Shown piece after piece: positions 47,665 through 58,450 of a stretch of 64,000 bases of DNA. This DNA comes from Congeria kusceri (Eukaryota > Mollusca > Bivalvia > Myida > Dreissenidae). The position numbers and the translations under genes are program-made. The stretch spans positions 64,273,137 to 64,337,136 of the forward strand of contig CM051032.1 in assembly GCA_027627225.1 (NCBI GenBank). The letters are read 5' to 3'. The notes beneath the pieces were generated by a model. It was not told where the DNA came from and did no database searches. It worked only from the letters and a program-made list of their open reading frames with translations. Numbering within the stretch: the first letter of the stretch is position 1; every line of letters begins with the position of its first letter.

Positions 47665-47975
47665 AGTACCAGTTCCAGACAATAAAACAAACACCGATAA
47701 TGCGTTTCGAGTGTTCCCAGAGGTTTTCGCGTGTGACAGTGTCTTCGATATATGGCTGAATACACGTGCTAATGATGTTTAACGGATTTTTTTTTGCCTT
47801 CACCTGATATTGCTTATTAAGCGATCTCTCTGGCAAAAACAGCCGTCAATATCCTCCTTTGATATAACCTTACATGGAATTGTGTATTAATATGTAACGT
47901 AGCAACGATAGGTACTGTGGTACAATCGTATCGATATTTAGCTGAATTAGAGGTAGCCAGAAATTATTATATAAA
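47665..47975 (+). repeat. Diverged duplicated block B, copy 2
   Basis: Counterpart of 40435-40790; same order relative to block A as in copy 1. Confidence 0.7.
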
Positions 47976-48220
47976 TGATGCTATGATTAACTTTGGATGA
48001 CTAAAATGCGAAACCCACCAAATGACATTAACCACATAAACTGTAATATAAACTGTACATAAAATGACATCAATTATATTTTCTTGTTCTATATTTTTAA
48101 CTATAATTACTTATGTGTATTATTTATAATTTAAATTGAAGTGTTTTACATGAACTCTTACCAACGAAACAAAATCGATATATATAAGCTCATTCCTTGC
48201 CGTTGTTGTAAATAATTATT

Positions 48221-49098
48221 ATGCCCCCCCTTCGAAGAATTGGGGGGATATTGCTTTGCACCTGTCCGTCGGTCGGTCGGTCGGTCGGTAGGTCGGTCGG
48301 TCGGATGGTCTGTCTGTCCGTAGACCATTTCGTTTCCGCACGATATCTAGAGAACGCTTTGACCTATGATCATTTAAGTTGTTATGCTTGTTACTTGGGA
48401 GGAAAGGAAGACGCCTGTACATTTTCAGGTCAATAGGTCAAGGTCACGGTCATCGTTGCTGAAAATAGAAAAACGGTTTCCGCTCAATAACTTTAGAACG
48501 CATCAATATATTTTAATGAAACTTTAAACATAGATACCTTATTTCGAGACCTCGCTTTGGATTGCATATGGGGTGGGTGGGATCAAGGTCAAGGTCACCG
48601 TTACTAAAAATAGAAAAACTGTTTCCGCTCAATAACTTGAGAACGCATAGAGATATTTTAATGAAACTTCATACATAGATACCTTATATTGAGATCTCGC
48701 TTGAGATTGCATATGGTGTGGGTGGAGTCAAGGTCAAGGTCACCGTTACTAAAAATAGTGAAACGGTCTCCGCTCAATAACTTGAGAACGCATCGAGATA
48801 TTTTAATGAAACTTAATACAAAGATACCTTATATCAAGACCTCGCTTGGGTTTGCATACGGAATGGGTGGGGTCAAGGTCACCGTTGCTAAAAATAGAGA
48901 AACGGTTTCCGCTCAATAACTTGAGAACGCATCGAGATATTTTAATGAAACCTCATACATAGATACCTTATATTGAGACCTCTAGTGGGATTTGATATCG
49001 GGTGGGTGGGTCAAAGTCAAGGTCACCATTGCTAAAAATAGAAAAACAGTTTTTGCTCAATAACTTGAGAATGCATCGAGATATTTTGATGAAACTTC

Positions 49099-49129
<31 letters not shown>

Positions 49130-49245
49130 CCATATATCAAGACCTCGCTTGGGATTGCATATTTAAAAAAAATCTTAACAATTGCACATATTCACAACTT
49201 GGCTGCAAGTCGGGGGGCATACATGTTTACAAACATATCTTGTTA
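48221..49245 (+). mobile_element. Pearl-like (Helitron-like) element, five core units
   Basis: Starts ATGCCCCCCCTTCGAAGAAT followed by GGGGGG, then a GGTC microsatellite (about 48268-48305). Next comes an ACCATTTCGTTTCCGCACGA region and five core units of ~145 bases, each with GGTCAAGGTCACCG, AAAACGGTTTCCGCTCAATA and GAGATATTTTAATGAAACTT. An AT repeat lies in the last unit (49098-49126). The right end is CACAACTTGGCTGCAAG, then CGGGGGGCAT, then a hairpin (ATGTTT/AAACAT) and TCTTGTT. Opposite in orientation to the copy at 3837-4600. Confidence 0.8.
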
Positions 49246-49553
49246 TTATTTAATTATAGTCAATTTATTTAGAATAAAAAATAATTCATTTTATTTGAAT
49301 AATAATACAAGTCAGTGTTCGCAGAATAGACATAAAATATTGTGTTTGCTGTTAAAAAAAACACTTATAAATGCAATTGTAGTGGTTTCGTTAGAATGAT
49401 CTTTCTTAAACTTAATTAACTATTTTGCTTAGTTTTTAGTTCATATATGCGTTCATTTCGTCAAGATAAAATGACACACGTGCTTTATTAAACACCGAAT
49501 AATATGTTTAGTCATAGAAGTGCCATGTCTAAATGGGTCCATATGCAAACATT
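49246..49553. other. Unassigned AT-rich DNA
   Basis: No feature recognised. Confidence 0.4.
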
Positions 49554-49625
49554 AGTCCGCACAGGCTAATCTGGGATGACACTTTACGCACATGCATTAA
49601 CCCCGGATTTCCCACGACAAGCCTC
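49554..49625. mobile_element. Palindromic short element, right-end fragment
   Basis: AGTCCGCACAGGCTAATCTG to CACGACAAGCCTC: right arm only, like 907-980. Confidence 0.85.
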
Positions 49626-49778
49626 ATTTGTATGTCTTTATATCGTCTCGATTTCTTAAATTGGATTGTTTGTTTGTAATATTGTACATTCGTGGTTGTT
49701 TGTTTGTGTTTGTTTTTTTCTTCTGTGTGGAAGGAAATGTAATTCGTAAATAATGTTTTTGAAATCATGAAGAAGTTC

Positions 49779-50240
49779 CTTTGAAGGGACTGTGTCTACG
49801 AAAAGGGACCCAGTGGGACAGAACCAGTAAAAAATGAATGTCATATATTAATTTTGTCATATATTAAAGGTTAAATAGTGTTCATATAATGGAAAACAGA
49901 TTTACGCATTCTGAGAAAACATGGTTTTTTTGTTTGGTACGTTTTTTTTTTCATTTTGACGTCAGTTTTGTGACGTCAGTATTTTGACGTCAGTATTGTG
50001 AGTATATGGTATGACCATGGTTTTCACTTATTCCTTCAACAGTGAGAATAGCGCAGATGTCAATTGTTATTGATCTTACGCCTCCGATAACGTGAGTTCG
50101 ATACCAAGTCTGAGTTTTCGTTTTTTCAAGCATTGCGTTAATTTGGTTTTATAAAAGAAATCTCATAACGTAGTACGTTATTAATTCATGTACCTTATTT
50201 AATGTATACTCCTTTATATTACTGATTTATAAAATATATT
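49779..50240 (+). mobile_element. tRNA-like SINE family, copy 2, with three CRE octamers
   Basis: The leader CTACGAAAAGGGACCCAGTG and GATTTACGCATTCTGAGAA match 54655-54800. Three TGACGTCA-GT units follow (49957-49992). The tRNA-like part (50045-50113) has a shortened A box (TAGCGCAGATG) and a good B box (GAGTTCGATACC). Confidence 0.6.
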
Positions 50241-51119
50241 GACATTTCCATTACTAAAGGATATCACTTGTTTATAAACATAGTCCCTTTAATAGCAGTC
50301 GAATATCTCTAGCAGTCTCCTCTCAATTGATTGATGAACGGTGAGGTGGGATTTGTGTGTGTATATAAACGAGAGCTATTCAACAAATGTGCTACGTACG
50401 TAACGCCAGTGCCAATAAAACTATTGCGGTACATTTTGAATGCAATAGCAATCTGTAAAGAGAAATAAACAGGACTAGCATATAGCTGTTGGATATGTAA
50501 CATCTTTCACTCGTGCGAGTAGCAAGATATGTCAACCGTATGCTCTCAATTATTGCGATGAATTGGGTCTTCCGCCACATCAGGTTTTATACAAGTGAGT
50601 CTAAACATATATATCAAATCGAACACGTAATAAAAAGACTGACTGGGTTAAACGTCATTTGCTTTTCGCGCATACTACTATCGGAAACAGATATGTTTTA
50701 AGATACGTATTTTTCCCATAATTCTACACTGAGCCCTATGCACGTAACAGTTTGCTAATGACAAAAAGTAGCAGTTACTGGGCTAAAGTCTCATAATGTT
50801 TTAGCTTCTGCTTGTAATAGTACAATTCATAAAAAAGGATCACTGGAACATGTGAATGGGAAATGAAAGTGGAGTATTTATCAGTGCTGGTGACAATAAT
50901 TTTCGCAATTGTCACGTATGTACGTCATTGTTTATCTGTTGATTGTATAATTATGCCATCGTGGCCATATGCAAGCATATGGCAACATTTTCAAATGTTT
51001 ACCTATGTTATAGTTATCCAATTCAAGTATGTGTCATGGCGATTAATTGTTTAACTCGACCTGTGTTGTTAAATGCATGTCTATGCTGTCGTTGTCATGT
51101 AACATATATTTCAGTATTT
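50241..51119. other. Unassigned DNA
   Basis: No gene supported. Confidence 0.4.
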
Positions 51120-52650
51120 TTAGTCTAAGGCAAATTTGTTAAATGGTAGTCTAAGGAAGTGATGTCAAATGTTATTTTAATGAGGTGCTGTCAAATGTCA
51201 GTCTATGTCGATGTTCTTGAATGTAAGTTTATGTCCGGGTGGTAACCGTGTAATATATTTCGGTATTGTCAAATATTAGGATAACTCATTGTTGTCAAAT
51301 ATTAGGATAAGGCATTGTTGTCAAATATTAGGATAAGGTATTATTTCATATGTAGGATAAGGTATTATTGTCAAATGTTAGGATAAGGCATTGTTGTCAA
51401 ATGTAGGATAAGGCATTGTTGTCAAATGTAGGATAAGGCATTGTTGTCAAATGTTAGGATAAGGCATTGTTGTCAAATGTTAGCATAAGGCATTATTGTC
51501 AAATGTAGGTTAAGACATTATTGTCAAATGTACGATAAGGCATTGTTGTCAAATGTAGGATAAGGCATTGTTGTCAAATGTAGGATAAGACATAATTGTC
51601 AAATGCTAGGATAAGGCATTGTTGTCAAATGTTAGGATAAGGCATTGTTGTCAAATGTTAGGATAAGGCATTGTTGTCAAATGTATGATAAGGCATTGCT
51701 GTCAAATGTAGGATAAGGCATTGCTGTCAAATGTAGGATAAGGCATTGTTGTCAAATGTTAGGATAAGGCATTGTTGTCAAATGTATGATAAGGCATTGC
51801 TGTCAAATGTAGGATAAGGCATTGTTGTCAAATGTTAGGATAAGACATAATTGTCAAATGTAGGATAAGGCATTGCTGTCAAATGTAGGATAAGGCATTG
51901 TTGTCAAATGTTAGGATAAGGCATTGTTGTCAAATGTAGGATAAGGCATTGTTGTCAAATGTAGGATAAGGCATTGTTGTCAAATGTAGGATAAGGCATT
52001 GTTGTCAAATGTAGGATAAGGCATTGCTATAAAATGTAGGATAAGGTCTTATTTCAAATGTAGGATAAGGTAGTATTGTCATATGTTAGGATAAGGCATT
52101 GTTGTCAAATGTAGTATAAGGCATTAATGTCAAATGTTAGGATAAGGCATTGTTGTCAAATGTAGGATAAGACATTATTGTCAAATGTTAGGATAAGGCA
52201 TTGTTGTCAAATGTAGGATAAGACATTATTGTCAAATGTTAGGATAAGGCATTGTTGTCAAATGTAGGATAAGACATTATTGTCAAATGTTAGGATAAGG
52301 CATTGTTGTCAAATGTAGGATAAGACATTATTGTCAAATGTTAGGATAAGGCATTGTTGTCAAATGTAGGATAAGACATTATTGTCAAATGTTAGGATAA
52401 GGCATTGTTGTCAAATGTAGGATAAGACATTATTGTCAAATGTTAGGATAAGGCATTGTTGTCAAATGTAGGATAAGACATTATTGTCAAATGTTAGGAT
52501 AAGGCATTGTTGTCAGATGTTAGGATAAGGCATTGTTGTCAAATGTTTGTCTATGTTAATGTTCTTTAATGTTAGTCTATGTCAGAATTGTCAAATGATA
52601 GTCTATGTAAGAATTGTCAAATGTTAATTTATGTTAGTTTTGTCAAACGT
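51120..52650. repeat. 25/26-bp minisatellite with a 51-bp higher-order region
   Basis: Unit GTTGTCAAATGTTAGGATAA with GGCATT (26 bases), or without one T (25 bases), about 50 units. Degenerate units with GTCTATG form both edges (51120-51240 and 52545-52650). From about 52145 to 52505 a 26-base and a 25-base unit alternate strictly (GGCATTGTTG then GACATTATTG) with an exact 51-base period, seven times (GACAT at 52171, 52222, 52273, 52324, 52375, 52426, 52477). Confidence 0.97.
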
Positions 52651-53229
52651 ATGTGCTGGCAAATTTCTGTGACATATGATGGACACAGAGCACAATTCTG
52701 GAACACAAAAAATGGATTTAATGACGAAAAAATATATAACATACTTGATGACACGTTTGTCGCTGTAAACAATTAAACGTTTTATTGGTTGACGTATTAC
52801 TCTCCCGACAAAGACAGATATTGACCAGTGCCTAGAAACCAAAGATATTAATAACAAGGCTGGATCGCAGAGCAATTGAGCCCATCAATTAAAGTCTTCG
52901 TGTTCTGCGCATAACAACATGTTCGCTAAAATCCTAGAGCCATTCAATAATCAAGCAATTTTGATGAATAAATACCAGATTCAGAGCTTTTAGTGCCATA
53001 TCTTTTTGTATGACTGACCGCCTCATCTGTTTGATTGTCAGATGTATTCACTTAAAGCACTTAACATTTAACAAACATGGTCATGGAACCAGTTTAATTG
53101 AAAATTCTTTATTGAAAAAAATATTTTAAAAATTATATCGTATAAGTTCCAACCTTACCTGTCTCACGACTTACCTAGTTATATTTATTTTATTATACTA
53201 TGTTAACTTTAAAATAATATTTTTTCGAA
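52651..53229. other. Unassigned DNA
   Basis: No feature recognised. Confidence 0.4.
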
Positions 53230-53870
53230 AGATAAACGATAAACAGAGAATATTATGTGAGTGTTGAATAAAGATCAAGTTTATCATGCGAAGCTGAGAA
53301 ACATGGTAGCGCGAGGCTTGCATACACTCACATTATATTCGATTGATCCTATCGTGCTGTGCTCATAAACCATGTAAACGGTGTGAAAATATATGTGGCG
53401 CATCGTGAGAAAACTGGTCTTAATGCATGTGCGTAAAGTGTCGTCCCGGATTAGCCTGTGCAGTCCGCACAGGCTAATTCGGGACGGCACTTTCCGCTTT
53501 TATGGTATTTTCTGTTTCAAGGAGGTCTCTTCTAAACATAAATCCACTGCAGGCGGAAAGTGTCGTTCCGGATTAGCCTGTGCGGACTGCACAGGCTAAT
53601 CCGGGACGACACTTACGCACATGCATTATGACCGGTTTTCCCACGACGCGCCTCATATCAACTATACAAAATAGCTTTGGTTTCCCATTTTTAACACTGG
53701 ATTTTTTTTTACTAAAAACGTCATCATTTGGTATGACGTCACATTGAAATAATTAGCGTTCTAAAATAACGATCGAATAAACGTGTGCATAAAATAGCGA
53801 TCCAATAATGAGTTGTTATTCGATCGATTTGGTTGTAGTAATAGGATATAAATGCATACTGCATAACTTG
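53230..53870 (+). repeat. Duplicated block E, copy 1, split by a short element
   Basis: GAGTGTTGAATAAAGATCAA, GAGAAACATGGTAGCGCGAG and, after the inserted element, TGGTATGACGTCACATTG, AACGATCGAATAAACGTGTG and CGATCGATTTGG recur at 54075-54370. Contains TGACGTCA at 53734-53741. Confidence 0.8.
53395..53654. mobile_element. Palindromic short element, full copy
   Basis: 260 bases, GTGGCGCATCGTGAGAAAAC to CACGACGCGCCTC, closely like 14325-14586. ATAT lies on both sides, a possible short target duplication. Confidence 0.92.
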
Positions 53871-54074
53871 AAAACATCAAATAACGTCACGCATCACAAT
53901 TACGCCATTGTCGTGCTGTGCGTGTTACTTTTACCCAACCGGTCGTGGAATACATTGTCTTGAAAGATTGTTTACAGTGTCAATGCACACTTGATGATGG
54001 TTTAAAATAATATTAATTAATAATTAGTGGCTGCAGGTATGTTTGAAGTAGAAACATCGTTGTTCGAGTTTTGA

Positions 54075-54370
54075 AGCCAAGAAAAGGAGAATATTAAGTG
54101 AGTGTTGGATGAAGGTCAAGTTTATCATGCGAGGCTGAGAAACATGGTAGCGCGAGGCTTGCCACTTTTTCGAGCCAAACCGTTGGTTTCCCATTTTAAC
54201 ACTGGGTTTGTTAACTAAAAGCGTTATCATTTGGTATGACGTCACATTGCAATACATGGCGTTCATAAAATAACGATCGAATAAACGTGTGCTAAAAATA
54301 GCGATCGAATAAAGCTTAAGTTTATACGATGGGTTGTTATCCGATCGATTTGGCTGTAGTATTACGATAA
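54075..54370 (+). repeat. Duplicated block E, copy 2
   Basis: Counterpart of 53230-53870 without the palindromic element. TGACGTCA at 54237-54244. The left and right parts are here only ~20 bases apart, so sequence besides the element also differs. Confidence 0.8.
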
Positions 54371-54404
54371 AAAACATTTGAGCCCTCCTTCCAGAGAGAT
54401 TTTT

Positions 54405-54590
54405 CATATCAAAGTCAATTAACATCAGTCGGTGTTCTGTTACAAACTGTTATTGCAAACTGCCTCCTGAAAGTACATTATCTAATTAAGAGACCATTGA
54501 TTCGCCTCATCGATAAATAGTTAGTTTCCTGTGGAGATGGTTTGCTCATTAGAAATATGTTATGATTAAATGTTAGATGAACTTGTCACT
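54405..54590 (+). repeat. Dispersed repeat block C, copy 2
   Basis: Counterpart of 41859-42110, here directly followed by the SINE-like family. Confidence 0.75.
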
Positions 54591-54644
54591 TGTACATCAA
54601 GCTAGACTGTTTAATTGGTTACAAAATATTGCGTATTCAGTTTT

Positions 54645-55180
54645 CAAAATTAGGGACAATATCTTCGAAAAGGGACCCAATGGGGACAAACGCTTTTAAA
54701 AATCAGAAATTTATATATTTATACTGGCATACAATACTAGTAAAAGTTTCAAATAATTTTCATAATATGGAAACAGAGTTTACGCATTCTGAGAATTTTT
54801 TTTATATATAATTTAGGTCGTGTTTTTTGGCCTTGTTTACACTTTAACATCATATATGTGGGTATCTAATATAACCTTAGTATGCTTATGTATTAATGCA
54901 AAATAGCGCAAATGGTTAATGCAATATCATTTGCTATATGTTTTTACGACTCTGATGTCGTGAGTTCGATACCCCCTCTAGGTTTTTTTAAAATGTATGT
55001 ATTCATTTTTTATAAAAAAAATAATAACGTAATGTTGTAAATTATTAATACTTTATTTACTGTGTACGATTTGGTACTGCTCATTTATGTAGCATAAATT
55101 TTACTTTAAACCGACTCGACGTTCGCAAAGAGTGAAATATATCTTCATTTGTCATAATTCCTCATGCGGTAAATTGTCAT
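54645..55180 (+). mobile_element. tRNA-like SINE family, copy 3
   Basis: Leader CTTCGAAAAGGGACCCAATG, GAGTTTACGCATTCTGAGAA and GGTCGTGTTTTTTGGCC, then GTGGGTATCTAATATAACC. The tRNA-like part is at 54902-54984 with A box TAGCGCAAATGGTTAATGC and B box GAGTTCGATACC, followed by T7. The leader links copies 1 and 2. Confidence 0.65.
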
Positions 55181-55404
55181 ATTTATAATGTTCTGTTAAA
55201 GTAAGTACAGTCAAGCGATTTATATGCTACTGAAAATGATTCAAAGTTTGCTATAATGGTGCACAAATGGAATTTATTATTTACAGTTTATTACAATGGA
55301 AACCAAATAAATAGCCTTATATCTAAACTTTTCATTATACACAACATGATTAGATTTTCATAGACATAGATCCTTAAACGTTACAAGTGCTTTTGATTAA
55401 TTTT
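55181..55404. repeat. Diverged duplicate of 57510-57625
   Basis: GAGTTTGCTATAATG-type start, a GTTTATTAC piece, AAACCAAAT with AATAG, and TTGTATCTAAACT-type sequence are shared, in the same orientation. Confidence 0.5.
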
Positions 55405-55752
55405 TATCCCATCATCACGCCTGCATTGACGAAATAACACCCCGTGGGATAAACTTAGCTGTCTTCCACCTTGTTGAATACAGCAAACATGCGCATTATA
55501 AAGACGTCATATTGTTTATTTTCGTGACGTCTTTTTAAAATGTTTTTCGTGCTATTCCACGATTTTCTTTTGTTTATTTTCAAAATGAATACAGAAAATG
55601 ATAGGATAAATAGAATACCAGGTAAGTGTTGAATACTGATACGTTTATTTGCTCGGCACAAAAACCTAAACCACTCGCCAAGGCTGGCGGTTTAGGTTTC
55701 TAAGCCTCGTTAAATAAACGTATCTGTACTCAACACTAACCTAGTATTCTAT
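55405..55752 (+). mobile_element. CRE-bearing hairpin element, copy 3
   Basis: Closest to copy 1. One CRE-like site is GACGTCAT (55503-55510), the other is TGACGTCT (55525-55532), so both octamers have lost a base match. The hairpin arms TGATACGTTTATTTGCTCGG and TAAATAAACGTATCTGTACT are well kept. Confidence 0.8.
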
Positions 55753-56941
55753 ATATCAATGGTGTGGAATAAATAAGTTCTTAATTTACTGCGGTTTCGA
55801 TTGCAGTGTGATTTCAGAGTTTATTTCAGTCTCATCAATACATCGTATTTACATACATATCAAATTAAAATACACATGTATCAATAAAATGTATTGCCAC
55901 TCAAATTGGGTTATAGGAGATTAGTATTCAGTATAGCATTTAACAGTATTGTACTTAAAAACACTTACAAAGACATTAAAACAGTGAAAATATTCCCACC
56001 ATATTCCTTCATTTTACTTATTGTAGGTTTATAGTAACCATGTAAAGTATTATTTTGGCAATATGCATATGGAGCTTAATTATATAACATTGGTCGAATA
56101 TGTAACATTTTAATGTATTATGCACATTTAAATTAAATGTATCAATGTTGTTGATTAACTTAAATGTTTAATAGTCTTTCAACATTTTTATATACATCCA
56201 TATACATATGTAAAAACTATTTCTTATTTAAATATTGTTAAAATGTGTTCATCTAAACGGTTTGGTTGTTGTTGTTTTTATATGTAGACACAACAAAAGT
56301 TATTGCGCACCAAATGGAAATTGTAGTATTTTCTTTATTTATAAGAATTTCAGCTGCGCAATGGTAAACACGAAATGTTATTCTTTCTTAGTTTTTCCAA
56401 TATTTTGGTATGAAAACATGCATGTTTAACTCAAATAATCAAAGCTGACATTTCAAGCTGAAATTCTCATATATAAACTGAATACAACAATTTCCATTTA
56501 TTTCCATTTGTTGCATGATAACTTTTGTTGAATGTATGTACTGCGTGAAGAGATGCGGGTTTTGTTACAATCTTTCATAAACATCGCTTGATTGCACTTA
56601 CTTCAACAAAACATTATTAATGTGGCAATTTTCCGCACGAGGAATTATAAAAAACGAGCATTTATTCTGCTCTTTGCGAACGCTAGATCGGTTTATAGAA
56701 TATGCAAGTTATGTGGGAAAATATATAATCCTTTGAACATGAAATGGCGGCGTTTATTCGCGCTTATGGTATATCAAGATTTCGTTCATCATACAGATAA
56801 AGGTAGATCTGTTTCACAATACTAACAATGGAATCTGTTTCCATAGATACAGAGAGTTGAATGTGTCACCTTAATAAAATACAATTTGTTTATGACCTTG
56901 TTGTTTTGTTGTTTTTTCTTTGTTTGTAATGTTGTTTTTTC
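55753..56941. other. Unassigned AT-rich DNA
   Basis: No gene supported; frames at 56235-56429 and 56592-56825 lack motifs. Confidence 0.4.
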
Positions 56942-57500
56942 ATGCCCCCGAAGGAGGGCATATTAAAATCGAACCGTCCGTTCGTCCGTGCGTCCGTTCG
57001 TTAGTCCGTCCGGCCAAGGTTAAAGTTTTTTATCAGGTCAAATCTTTTGAATACTATCAAAGGTATTTACTGGAAACTTGAAATATTTCTTAACTATCAA
57101 TGTCTCCATTAGGGAAAGCAACCCCCATAACTCTGTTTTGTATTTTTACAGATTTATGCCCCTTTTTTAACTTCGACATTTTGGTTTAAGTTTTTCAGCA
57201 AGTCCAATATCTTCAATACTATCAAAGGTATTTACTTCAAACATGAAATACTTCTTTTCTATCAATGTCTCCACCAGGGAAAGCAACCCCATAACTCTGT
57301 TTTTGTTTTTGACAGATTTATGCCCCTTTTTAACTTTTGGTTAAAGTTTTTCATAAGTATTTCCAGAGTAGCCATTTTGACTGAAATAATTAAGTACATT
57401 ATTCATTCACTTTTATTCACAAATGTTTATTTTGGTGTCAAAGGTCGCACTGACTGACAGTGCATTCGGGGGCATATGTCACCTAATAGTGGCATTACTT
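56942..57500 (+). mobile_element. Pearl-like (Helitron-like) element, second family
   Basis: Starts ATGCCCCCGAAGGAGGGCAT, then a CCGT-type microsatellite (CGTCCGTTCGTCCGTGCGTC, 56978-57015). Two core units of ~165 bases (AAGGTATTTACTGGAAAC at about 57060; AAGGTATTTACTTCAAAC at about 57225) share CTATCAATGTCTCCA and GATTTATGCCCC. Ends TTCGGGGGCAT followed by a small hairpin (ATGTCAC/GTGGCAT) and TACTTCTTC. Confidence 0.75.
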
Positions 57501-58450
57501 CTTCTACAGAGTTTGCTATAATGTTGCAAAATGCAATTAACCGTTTACCGTTTATTACGATGATATAAAAGTAAACCAAATCAATAGTCTTGTATCTAAA
57601 CTATTCGTTTTCACTGTGTGTGCATACATTAAAATGAGGCTAAGGCACAGTTTATATGTATTTCTAATCAATACAACGTTTGTCGACAAATGTCAATACA
57701 AGTATTCTACCACTCTTGCACATTTACAATAGTTGCAACTGTGATATGCATAAAGAATAGAAATAGCCAAGAAGTTTATGTAATACAGTCAATAAATTAA
57801 ATTGTAGCTAGATGCTAATTTATCTTGAGTATCTTGAAACAATGACAAGTTTTTATTATAAATATTACATTGGTATGTCTCTTGTCAGTCATTTCTTTTT
57901 AGTATTGATTTTGGGGTCTTTATCTAAGTCTGTCGTGTTTGTTTTGTTTTGGTTAGATACCAGTAAATCAGTGTGTGTCCCTCCGTGGAAGGTAGTGCCT
58001 ATTACTAAGTTGTTCCTTTTCTCTTCCGGTATAAAAGCCATTTAGCAATGTCAGACATGCCTTTTGTGGTTATTTCTAACATCCTATGTGTGTCTGGAAC
58101 GGGTTGATGCATTTTATTGGAGGCTAACTTGAACGGTGAACTTTTTTGTGTAGGGGGGGGGGGTTGTTTACTGTGGTATGGGGCTTTTGTCGAAATTTGA
58201 CTGCCGAAACCATGTTGTCTACCGGTGTCTGAGTTGAGGTAAAATGCATTTTCTTAGAAGTAACATGACATATCTTTTTTATTGCAATTGTTACACGGAT
58301 TCATCCTTAAATTGATACCAGACTAGCATTATCTTAAATGAAGAAAAGGCTAGAAAATGCTTCCAAAATATGCCGTTTTATAATGAAATCCTATGAGAAT
58401 TGGATTAACTGGTATCTAACCTTTTGTTTGTAACCGCTGCCTTAGAACGT
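57501..58450. other. Unassigned AT-rich DNA
   Basis: Apart from the diverged duplicate of 55181-55404 near its start, no feature recognised. A G run lies near 58154. Confidence 0.4.
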
